49,589 bases of DNA from positions 1-49,589 of the forward strand of contig JAJSLM010000008.1 of the NCBI GenBank assembly GCA_026127925.1, written 5' to 3'. This DNA comes from Thermoplasmatales archaeon. GTDB taxonomy: Archaea; Thermoplasmatota; Thermoplasmata; Thermoplasmatales; Thermoplasmataceae. A program made the position numbers and the translations under genes. Below the pieces are notes generated by a model. The model had not been told where the DNA came from. It ran no database searches and worked only from the letters and a program-made list of their open reading frames with translations. Position 1 is the stretch's first letter; each line of letters starts with the position of its first letter. Positions 14,995-22,223 of this stretch are shown piece after piece.

Positions 14995-16980
14995 CTATCT
15001 ACCTTTGTACTCCGGCTTTCTCTTCTGGACAAAGGCGGATATCCCTTCCTTTAGGTCATCTGTTCCAAATAGGAGTCCCATAGCCATCGATTCCATCTCA
15101 AGGCCATTGTCCGCTGGCACTTCCGATCCCTTATTCATGAGTCTTTTCGCAAGAGCGGCTGATATCGGTGCAACAGATGACGCGAGGGATGCTGCGAATT
15201 CGGAGGTCTTTTGTTCAATCTCATCCGCAGGGAAGACCTTTGAAACAAGGCCAATATTCTCAGCGTAGTTTCCATCAAACCTCTGCCCGCTGAGTATGAG
15301 ATATGATGCTCTCGATAGTCCCAAAAGCTTTGCTAGTCTCTGGCTGCCCCCCCATCCAGGTACTAGGCCGAGTGTAACTTCCGGGAAACCTATCACCGCA
15401 TCGGGAGTTGATACCCTTATGTCGCACCAGGTTGAAAGTTCAAAACCGCCACCAAGAACGTATCCTTTCATCTCCGCTATAGTGATCTTAGGGATCTCGG
15501 AAAGCATTCTGTAAGTTCTTTCGCCATTCCTGGACATTTCTGCAAAATCCATGGGGCCACTGACAAATTGTGTTAATTGTGCACCTGCAGAAAGGTTTTG
15601 TCCCTTGCCGCGGATCACTATGACATTGATCTCTTTGTCGTTCCACAAAGTTTCCAGATGCCCTTTTAATGCATTCATAACATCTACGCTTATCAGGTTA
15701 TTTCTCGTGCTTGAAATTTCTAGATAAGCTACTCTAGCAGTGGTGTCTCTAATCAGTGAGACGAGCGATTCTTCGGATTTCGCTGTTTCAGGCTGTGCCT
15801 GTACCTTTTTCTCTGCGCTTACTGGTTTACTTGATATTATTTGTTTCAGCTTTCCATCTTCTATCGATTTTGCCGGAGAGAATATATCGGTTCCAAATTT
15901 TTTGCTTAGAGCCATAAGACGGTTCTTTACTTCGGAGTTTGTCAATCCCTCGGCGGCAGATATAGGGCCGAATGGCCTGTTCATACCCAATTTTATACCA
16001 GTCTCTATGTCATTCGGGCTCGTGATTCCCTCCTCGAGCACCTTTACTGCCTCATTAATCTCTATGCAAATTATGTCCATCATATCTATTGCTGAAGTTG
16101 GATTTGCCTGCGGTACCTTTGCGTGCCCATTTTCCCATATATAGAATCCTTTTCCTGATTTTGCGCCAAGTGTTCCGTCCTTCATGAATTTATCATAATA
16201 GCTGCACTTATTGTAATCTGGGCTCAACGTATCCCCATAATACTTTAAAGAATGGTACATCGTGTCGATTCCAACATAATCTATGAGCTCATAAGGACCC
16301 ATGGGAAGACCCATCGATTTTCCCAAAGCGTCTACCTCTTCAGGTTTGGCAAAACCGTTCTGGACGACAAGACATAGCAACAGTGCTTCTGGGGCATTAA
16401 TCCTGTTAACAACAAACCCGGGCGTGTCTTTTAATACACTTATTGGCGTCTTTCCTATCTTTTTGATGAAGTCAAAAGTTTCGTTGAATACTTTATCAGA
16501 GGTTTTATCAGATTTTATGACTTCAACAAGTTTCAGTACAACAGGAGGATTAAAGAAATGTGCACCGAGTATTCTTTCAGGTCCGATTGCGTCCTCTGAT
16601 AGAGTTGATATAAGGATATTTGACGTATTTGATGCAATTATTGCGTCTCTCCGGCATTTTTCGCTAATTTCCTTCATTATCTTAATCTTTAAATCTGGTA
16701 TTTCAGGAACTGCTTCAATGATCATGTCAGAGTCTTTAACGCTTTCACCCAGATCGCTGCTGAATCTTATATTTGACATAATTCGTTCTGATTCGCCCTG
16801 CTTTATTTTTCCGGATTTTTCAAGCCTCTGCAAACTGTTATTAATGGACGTTTCAGCTTTTTTCAGTGCCTCTGGGTATGCATCTTCTATCACAACAGGA
16901 ATACCAGATATCGCTATGACTTCGCCTATGCCATGACCCATCGTTCCAGCACCGATAATGGTGATCTTTGAAATAGCCAT
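14995..16980 (-). CDS. 3-hydroxyacyl-CoA dehydrogenase/enoyl-CoA hydratase fusion
   Basis: 661 residues from ATG 16980, which has a good ribosome site (AAAGGTGAT); an upstream ATG at 17007 is possible but unlikely. The N-terminal half is 3-hydroxyacyl-CoA dehydrogenase: the NAD-binding ITIIGAGTMGHGIGEV, IIASNTSN and AHFFNPP motifs, then two helical C-terminal domains. The last 240 residues are an enoyl-CoA hydratase with GGGFELSTWCDI and FPEVTLGLVPGWGGSQRL, which keep both catalytic glutamates. The order (dehydrogenase first) is the archaeal arrangement, reversed from bacterial FadB. It would carry two steps of beta-oxidation or of a related CoA pathway. An SCP2 protein is encoded directly upstream. 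Confidence 0.92.
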   Translation of the reverse strand: MAISKITIIGAGTMGHGIGEVIAISGIPVVIEDAYPEALKKAETSINNSLQRLEKSGKIKQGESERIMSNIRFSSDLGESVKDSDMIIEAVPEIPDLKIKIMKEISEKCRRDAIIASNTSNILISTLSEDAIGPERILGAHFFNPPVVLKLVEVIKSDKTSDKVFNETFDFIKKIGKTPISVLKDTPGFVVNRINAPEALLLCLVVQNGFAKPEEVDALGKSMGLPMGPYELIDYVGIDTMYHSLKYYGDTLSPDYNKCSYYDKFMKDGTLGAKSGKGFYIWENGHAKVPQANPTSAIDMMDIICIEINEAVKVLEEGITSPNDIETGIKLGMNRPFGPISAAEGLTNSEVKNRLMALSKKFGTDIFSPAKSIEDGKLKQIISSKPVSAEKKVQAQPETAKSEESLVSLIRDTTARVAYLEISSTRNNLISVDVMNALKGHLETLWNDKEINVIVIRGKGQNLSAGAQLTQFVSGPMDFAEMSRNGERTYRMLSEIPKITIAEMKGYVLGGGFELSTWCDIRVSTPDAVIGFPEVTLGLVPGWGGSQRLAKLLGLSRASYLILSGQRFDGNYAENIGLVSKVFPADEIEQKTSEFAASLASSVAPISAALAKRLMNKGSEVPADNGLEMESMAMGLLFGTDDLKEGISAFVQKRKPEYKGR

Positions 16981-16984
16981 AAAA

Positions 16985-17320
16985 TCACCTTTTGATCTTT
17001 GATGCAAGGGTGGTGATTTTTTGGGCAGACATTATATCGCCCGATACCTTCAGTTTTCCGGACATAAAAGCAGAAACTGCGTTGAGCTGTCCTGATAGAA
17101 CATCTGAAATAACTTGATCAGTCGCAGAAACTGTTGCAGATGCCCCTTGTTTCTCTCCCTTTTCAAGAACTATTTCCCCGGATTTGAACTCAACATAATA
17201 TGCGGGCTGATCCGATGGCTTAAACTGGAAAGATTTATTCATACCAGATACTTCCTTCATCGCGCTTTCAGAAGCTTTTACTTTTGTCACTAAATCTTGT
17301 AACACTTCAAAAGATGTCAT
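16985..17320 (-). CDS. SCP2 sterol-carrier-domain protein
   Basis: 111 residues covering a single SCP2 domain: YYVEFKSGEIVLEKGEKQGA and the typical ATVSATDQVISDVLSGQLNAVSAFMSGKLKVSGDI. Such proteins hold acyl chains or acyl-CoAs in a hydrophobic tunnel. It is the first gene of a two-gene unit; the downstream fusion enzyme starts 4 nt after its stop, so a role in presenting fatty acyl substrates is likely. Confidence 0.85.
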   Translation of the reverse strand: MTSFEVLQDLVTKVKASESAMKEVSGMNKSFQFKPSDQPAYYVEFKSGEIVLEKGEKQGASATVSATDQVISDVLSGQLNAVSAFMSGKLKVSGDIMSAQKITTLASKIKR

Positions 17321-17596
17321 AGTTAGATAGCGTTACAAGAATTAAATATCTTTCTGAAAGTTATGTAGGTTGAAAATATTAGGCAATAACGATATAGTCC
17401 TTCTATCTGGATTCAACCTTTGCTAGCACAGGCAGTCCATTCGTTAGGTCGAGGTATCTTCATATAGAGGACCGCTTTCCTAGGGGATTTTAAATTTTTA
17501 GGTAGATAGAGATAAAATTGAATTAAATTGAGCGATGTTGATCGAGTATTGAAATTCTGATATCAAAGGTTAAATAATGTAAAAAAATGCACGTGT

Positions 17597-18253
17597 ATGG
17601 CTTGGATTAAAGAAGAAGATCAAAAGTACCTGAAACAGGAGTTTGAAAAATATCTTAAGGATGACGTTGATTTGAATCTTTTCGTCTCCCGAAACGATGA
17701 TTGCAAGTACTGCAAGGAAACAGAAGAGCTATTGAACGAGCTCGTTGTAATAGATAAGCGTCTGCATCTCAACGTTTATGACTACAATAATTCTCCGAAA
17801 GAAGTAAAAGAATATTCTGTCGAGAAGTATCCGGCAACGATTATTTCAAGACACGGTATTGTTGATGGAAGGATAAAGTATTACGGTATGCCCTCTGGTT
17901 ATGAGTTCGGTTCATTGATAGAAGACATAAAGAATGTCTCGAAATGGGAAGTTGAGGTTTCCTCTAAGGCACTTACCTTGCTGAAGGAAGTCAAGAAACC
18001 AATAACCATCAAGGTTTACGTAACACCAACTTGCCCGTACTGCCCGAAGGCGGTAGGCACAGCGCATAAGTTTTCAATTGTGAACGAAAACATAACCAGT
18101 GAAATGATTGAGGCCCTTGAGTTTGAAGAAGAGGCTGAGGAAGTTGGGGTCTCTAGTGTCCCTCATATAACAATCAACGGAACAGTGCAGTTCGTGGGAG
18201 CCCAACCCGACGATAATTTCGCTGAATATGTATCAGAAGCTAATAGCTCCTGA
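17597..18253 (+). CDS. Protein disulfide oxidoreductase with two thioredoxin folds (PDO)
   Basis: 218 residues, two glutaredoxin/thioredoxin-like units. The first has the redox pair Cys36-Lys-Tyr-Cys39 (DDCKYCKE), the second Cys146-Pro-Tyr-Cys149 (TPTCPYCPKA) followed by a SVPHI cis-proline loop. The double fold is the hallmark of archaeal PDO, which makes and reshuffles disulfides in cytoplasmic proteins of thermophiles. It is transcribed alone. Confidence 0.9.
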   Translation: MAWIKEEDQKYLKQEFEKYLKDDVDLNLFVSRNDDCKYCKETEELLNELVVIDKRLHLNVYDYNNSPKEVKEYSVEKYPATIISRHGIVDGRIKYYGMPSGYEFGSLIEDIKNVSKWEVEVSSKALTLLKEVKKPITIKVYVTPTCPYCPKAVGTAHKFSIVNENITSEMIEALEFEEEAEEVGVSSVPHITINGTVQFVGAQPDDNFAEYVSEANSS

Positions 18254-18318
18254 GGAAACAATATTTTTCTAAATTTTTAACAAGATTTTATATTCTTTTT
18301 ATTTCAGTACTATAATTA
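18254..18318. terminator. T-rich convergent termination region
   Basis: Between two convergent genes the plus strand carries ATATTTTTCTAAATTTTTAA and further T-runs, and the minus strand has A-runs, a typical archaeal terminator arrangement. Confidence 0.45.
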
Positions 18319-18942
18319 TTACTGCTTCCACGACTTGGTTATTTCTGCCGATCTTGAAACAATAACTTGTGTCCTCATTACTTCTAATGCAGCTTCGTGC
18401 ATATCTTTGTTGGAGGATGAAACGCAATCTTCAACCACGACAGGGTAGAATCCACGATTCCCTGCGCTTCTAGCAGATGATTCAATGCCGAATTCAGTAG
18501 CAATGCCTGTAAATATTATTGTTTCTATTCCTGCATTCCTCATCATTAACTCAAAATTTGTTCCGACAAAAATGTCTGCAGTATTCTTCGGAAGTATCAA
18601 GTCGTCCTTCTGAGGTTCAAATTCCATATAGATTTCTGCTTCTGGTGAACCAGGTTCCATAAATTTCATCTTTTTTGGATCTCTTGCGCCATACCTTTTC
18701 ATTGATGAATAAAGACGATAGCCAGACTCAAACCTGAATGGGAGTGGCGTTATTTTTGTATAGGTAATTGGAACACTGTTCTCCCTGGCCTCTCTGATAA
18801 GGCCTTTCAAAGACGAAACAAAGTCATTCTTATTGAATACAGAATTCACAAGCGCATTCTGAACATCCCACACAACAAGTACAGAATGTTCAGGATTTAC
18901 AATATCTTTAATTTCTTTGTAAATAACTTTTTCTTCAGTCAT
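18319..18942 (-). CDS. Isochorismatase-fold hydrolase lacking the catalytic cysteine
   Basis: 207 residues of the isochorismatase/cysteine hydrolase fold: the Asp in [14 protein letters not shown] (about 24-37), a Lys in LPKNTADIF, and the C-terminal core [20 protein letters not shown]. In active enzymes the last motif reads GVATxxCVESTARDA; here glycine occupies the cysteine position. Family members without the cysteine act on other substrates, use another mechanism, or are non-catalytic. No neighbour hints at a pathway. Confidence 0.8.
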   Translation of the reverse strand: MTEEKVIYKEIKDIVNPEHSVLVVWDVQNALVNSVFNKNDFVSSLKGLIREARENSVPITYTKITPLPFRFESGYRLYSSMKRYGARDPKKMKFMEPGSPEAEIYMEFEPQKDDLILPKNTADIFVGTNFELMMRNAGIETIIFTGIATEFGIESSARSAGNRGFYPVVVEDCVSSSNKDMHEAALEVMRTQVIVSRSAEITKSWKQ

Positions 18943-19308
18943 GATTAGTAATTACAAAATCATATTTTAGGTTACATGTCTGAAAGAGTGTGGGAAAACC
19001 TCAGTGCGCTCTAATAGAGTAAAAGCAATGCACGAAATATCTATGGGCGTAAACTACGATAGCCATAAAATGAGAAATATTAGCCTCTACGGACAGGATG
19101 CTGGGATGCATTCTTGAGTGAAAATTTAAATTGTTCGTACACCAAGGGATCCAAGTAAGACTGAGCGTTTTAAGTGATATCCATTTATTTTTTATACAAA
19201 AAGTTTTACTAATACCAAGCATTCTATTCAATATGGGTGATAGAATAAAAGTGCTAGATATTGCAATCAGGGCAATTCGTTTAACTTTTGCAGGAGGCGC
19301 TGTTGAAC
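18943..19308. other. Intergenic, no gene seen
   Basis: No supported reading frame. A possible Shine-Dalgarno AGGAGG at 19292-19297 belongs to the next gene (ATG 19309). Confidence 0.4.
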
Positions 19309-19860
19309 ATGACCAAGAGAAAATTTTTGTGGGTAGTTACCGTCTTGTTTATGATACTTACCCCCACTGGTGTCTATGAGTACTATACTTTACCCTAGCC
19401 TATATCGTTAACCTCCGAGAAAACAACTTCAGGATTAATAGACAACAATTCATATTCTACAAAGGCTATAGCTAATTTGAGTGCTCTTGTACGCAGTGAA
19501 TCTGTGCTTATCGGAGTCGATGAAGCCAAAAATATTGGAGTGGCTGAATACTCGGGGATATCCATATTTGTGACAAAAATATCACAGAACGTTAACTTTC
19601 CATTAACCGGTCTCAGTTACGTTGTTAACCATGTAAGTTTAAAGTATGATGATTTAAATTCTACATTGCCGTCTCCTGTTAGGACAAAATATACTGGGTC
19701 CGGTCTGGAAAATATTTACATGTACGAATATGATATACCTGGGAGTTTCACATTAACCTTCTATGTGCACATTACTCCTATCGCCGAATTAGGCATATTT
19801 CACTTTCCCTCGGAAACAGTAACTGCCAACGTATCTGTTGATGTTGCAATTAGTAGCTGA
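19309..19860 (+). pseudogene. Secreted or membrane-anchored protein with an in-frame TAG
   Basis: AGGAGG 11 nt upstream supports ATG 19309. The frame reads MTKRKFLWVVTVLFMILTPT, a clear signal peptide or anchor, reaches YYTLP, then TAG at 19396-19398 (codon 30). It continues open (PISLTSEKTTSGLIDNNSYS...) for another 153 codons to TGA 19860. The rest is a beta-rich extracytoplasmic domain with no family I recognise. Without readthrough nothing useful is made, apart from a possible restart at TTG 19477. Either a recent nonsense mutation or a sequencing error; compare the similar case at 9735. Confidence 0.6.
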
Positions 19861-20228
19861 AACTTTTGATAAATTGCTCAAATTATTTTATTGGAAAGTG
19901 AATCTTCGCGTTTTGCTCTTTCTTAAGGCTTCTAGTGAAGACAATTTAATGTTAACTTCATGCTTTTTTTTGGTGAATGGAACTAAACTATCGCATCAAA
20001 GAAATAACAACTAGCTATGGTATTACATTATAATATTTCAGGAACGGTAGAAGTGTGACAACGCAAGCATGTTCAGTCGAGAAAAAGGACACTCGGATTC
20101 ATGCAGACATTGATGGATTCTCTAGTTTTTGGGCGTGAAACAGATGATTACTACCAATATGGACGTTAATAGGTCCTATGAAAACCATAATCTAGAAACA
20201 ATAAATAAGATGAACTGTTAACTAACAC
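19861..20228. other. Intergenic, terminator-like T-run, no gene seen
   Basis: GCTTTTTTTT at about 19961-19970 may end transcription of the preceding gene. No protein frame is supported. An A/T-rich AAACAATAAATAAGA at about 20196-20210 sits about 20-30 nt before ATG 20229 and may be the promoter. Confidence 0.35.
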
Positions 20229-21470
20229 ATGGTAGACAACAAGAAAAAGAAAGTCCTTATTGTGGGTGCAGGATTTGCAGGTTTGAGATTTTTTTATGAT
20301 TTGATAGAAAAACTTTCTGCGGATACTGAAGTTACAGTAATAGATGAAAGAACTACAAGTTTAGAAAAGCCATCTCTTCCTGAAGTTGCTTTGGATGGAA
20401 AACCAGTATCACTTGTGCAAATCGAACTCGAGAACATAATCCATTCTCGTGGTGCCAGTTTTGTAAATAAAACTTTAGTCGAGGTTAAACCTGATGAAAA
20501 CACAGTTGTCTTCTCAGACGGGCAGTCGATGAGTTACGATTACCTTGTGGTTGCAACAGGTGCAGTAAAGGATTATGATGCCATTCAAGGGTACAGAGAA
20601 TTTGGTTATTCGGTATGTGACGATACCGAAGCTCCAAAACTGTGGGGTGCATTGAAATCCTTCAAAGGCGGGAAAATAGTGATCGGTTCGGCCAAAACAG
20701 ACTGGAGTCCGGAAACTACTGATTTAAGGCTTGCAGCCCCTTGTGAGGGCCCCATTGGTGAGATTCTATTCATGATCGACCATTATCTTAGAGAAAAAAA
20801 TCTTAGGGACAAATCATCAATAACCGTTTTCTCCCCCGGTCATATATTTTTCGAGGATGTAGGAGAAAACGTCCATTCAAAAATAGAACCTCTTCTTGCT
20901 GAGCGTGACATAAAAGTGTTAACGGACAAAGTTCTAAAAAATATAAAAGCAGACAGAGTGGGGTTCGAAGATGGTACGGATCTACAAAGCGATTTCACCA
21001 TAGTTATCCCTCCATATACAGGTACGGATATCCTTAAAAAATCTGGCCTTGGAGACGAATTCGGATTTGTGAGAACAGATCTTGAAATGCGTTCCATAAA
21101 ATTCAGAAATATATTCGTTATAGGTGATTCAAATGCTAACTCAATGCCAAAATTAGGGCACATAGCAATAATGCAGGCTGATGTCGCATTTTCTTCCCTT
21201 GTAAAAGAGATAAAGGGCGCTGGTTACATAAAGAAATTTAAGCCTGAAATATTCTGTATTATGAACAGGGGAGGATCAGATGCAACTCTGATACTTTCCG
21301 ACGTGCTTTATGGTGGAGCAACAGATGTTACCTTGGACGGTTCTATTGCACATACAATGAAGTGGGGTTTTGATTCATATTATTATTACATGAGGGGTCG
21401 CATGCCCCCAGAAATTCTACAGGAACCGCTGGAGAGGATATTGAAGCTGGTAGAAGAAAAAGGTACATAA
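20229..21470 (+). CDS. FAD/NAD(P)-dependent oxidoreductase, SQR/NDH-2-like
   Basis: 413 residues. The N-terminal FAD motif is VLIVGAGFAGLRFFYDL, then YDYLVVATGAV, a second-dinucleotide region (GGKIVIGSAKTD) and the late FAD motif NIFVIGDSN (about 296-304) before MPKLGHIAIMQADVAF. The C-terminus MKWGFDSYYYYMRGR is typical of sulfide:quinone oxidoreductase and type II NADH dehydrogenase relatives. It probably reduces membrane quinone. The conserved cysteines of true SQRs are not evident (only three Cys are visible, in VCDD, APCEG and FCIM), so NDH-2-like or other donor use is possible. Confidence 0.75.
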   Translation: MVDNKKKKVLIVGAGFAGLRFFYDLIEKLSADTEVTVIDERTTSLEKPSLPEVALDGKPVSLVQIELENIIHSRGASFVNKTLVEVKPDENTVVFSDGQSMSYDYLVVATGAVKDYDAIQGYREFGYSVCDDTEAPKLWGALKSFKGGKIVIGSAKTDWSPETTDLRLAAPCEGPIGEILFMIDHYLREKNLRDKSSITVFSPGHIFFEDVGENVHSKIEPLLAERDIKVLTDKVLKNIKADRVGFEDGTDLQSDFTIVIPPYTGTDILKKSGLGDEFGFVRTDLEMRSIKFRNIFVIGDSNANSMPKLGHIAIMQADVAFSSLVKEIKGAGYIKKFKPEIFCIMNRGGSDATLILSDVLYGGATDVTLDGSIAHTMKWGFDSYYYYMRGRMPPEILQEPLERILKLVEEKGT

Positions 21471-21477
21471 TTCAATT

Positions 21478-22002
21478 TCATGCATTTGACAGGATTTCTC
21501 GCCTCTTTCGAAGATCACGCTCACATGTTGGACAACATGCGTAGTAAGTCCTGCCACCAACTTCTACTATTATCGGCTTGCCAGTTATGTCATTTCCGCA
21601 GTAGTCACAGTGTAGGTGAGCTAATCTTCCGGGGTTATCGCCCAAGACTCGTCCTCGCACTACCTTGACGTCAAGGATAGGCAAGTTCTCGACATCCAAT
21701 AAATCCTCGTAATACATTACGAGCATGAAAGTCTGATCGATCAGTTCAAAGTATTCTACAATGCGGTTTAACGGAACTCCCGTTAAATCATTAACATGAA
21801 CAAGAACCATGTCGCGTAGATCGTCATCAACGGTAACTGTGAAGCTCTTTATTTTTTTCTCAGCGATGAGGTTGTCCATGGCCTTCTTTGCGGTAATCCT
21901 GCTTATTCCCAGTTCTTTTGAAAGGTCAGAAATGCTCTTTCTGGAATCTTTCTTTAATATTACTATCATTCTTTGCTCTATTTCTGTAAGATTTCTTTTC
22001 AT
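21478..22002 (-). CDS. copT: Metal-responsive regulator with HTH and TRASH domain (CopT/CopR-like)
   Basis: 174 residues from ATG 22002 (an upstream in-frame extension has no support). The N-terminus is an Lrp/AsnC-like helix-turn-helix (IEQRMIVILKKDSRKSISDL, ELGISRITAKKAM). The C-terminus is a TRASH zinc-finger-like metal sensor with HCDYCGNDITGKP and YYACCPTCERDLRKR cysteines. In Sulfolobus the related protein represses or activates the copper operon copTMA. Here it diverges from a YHS protein and a CopA-type ATPase with only 75 bp between, which strongly suggests it controls them. Confidence 0.87.
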   Translation of the reverse strand: MKRNLTEIEQRMIVILKKDSRKSISDLSKELGISRITAKKAMDNLIAEKKIKSFTVTVDDDLRDMVLVHVNDLTGVPLNRIVEYFELIDQTFMLVMYYEDLLDVENLPILDVKVVRGRVLGDNPGRLAHLHCDYCGNDITGKPIIVEVGGRTYYACCPTCERDLRKRREILSNA

Positions 22003-22010
22003 AATGTATA

Positions 22011-22077
22011 ATTGACTTAGTCTATTAATACATTTTGTATAGTTAACTGTTATTAGCTTATAGACAATAGTGTCAAT
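22011..22077. promoter_or_regulatory. Divergent copper-operon control region with paired operator-like repeats
   Basis: ATTGACttaGTCTAT at 22011-22025 lies by the copT start. ATAGACaatagtGTCAAT at 22060-22077 lies by the YHS-protein start. Each is an inverted repeat of the half-site AT[TA]GAC, and the two are also inverted relative to each other. They are natural candidates for binding of the TRASH regulator. Confidence 0.5.
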
Positions 22078-22218
22078 ATGGCAATAGACGTTATTTGTGG
22101 AATGAAAGTGAAAGAAAGTACAGAATTTAAGAGCGAATTCCAGGGGAAAAAATTCTATTTTTGCAGTCAAAGATGTAAAGAAGAGTTTGATAAAAATCCT
22201 TTGAAGCACTCAAGATGA
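22078..22218 (+). CDS. Small YHS-domain metal-binding protein (CopM-like)
   Basis: 46 residues: MAIDVICGMKVKE, then FYFCSQRCKEEF. The cysteine pattern (C7, and CxxxC in the second part) is that of a YHS/TRASH-like metal-binding fold. It repeats the N-terminal domain of the ATPase encoded 5 nt downstream. The position between regulator and ATPase matches that of the copper chaperone CopM in Sulfolobus, although CopM itself has another fold. ATG 22078 follows the operator-like repeat directly, so the transcript is probably leaderless or short-led. Confidence 0.75.
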   Translation: MAIDVICGMKVKESTEFKSEFQGKKFYFCSQRCKEEFDKNPLKHSR

Positions 22219-22223
22219 TCTGA

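Noticed and set aside
19131-19379. 82-codon plus-strand reading frame
   Set aside because: It overlaps the start of the secreted protein at 19309 in another frame, while the latter has a good ribosome site and signal peptide.
9807-19398. Reassignment of TAG to an amino acid in this organism
   Set aside because: Intact genes in the window end in TAG (sugar kinase at 1454, alpha-glucosidase at 4626, glcF at 14989, the membrane regulator at 24884, cobalamin adenosyltransferase at 29960). General reassignment is therefore unlikely; only site-specific readthrough or mutation remains.
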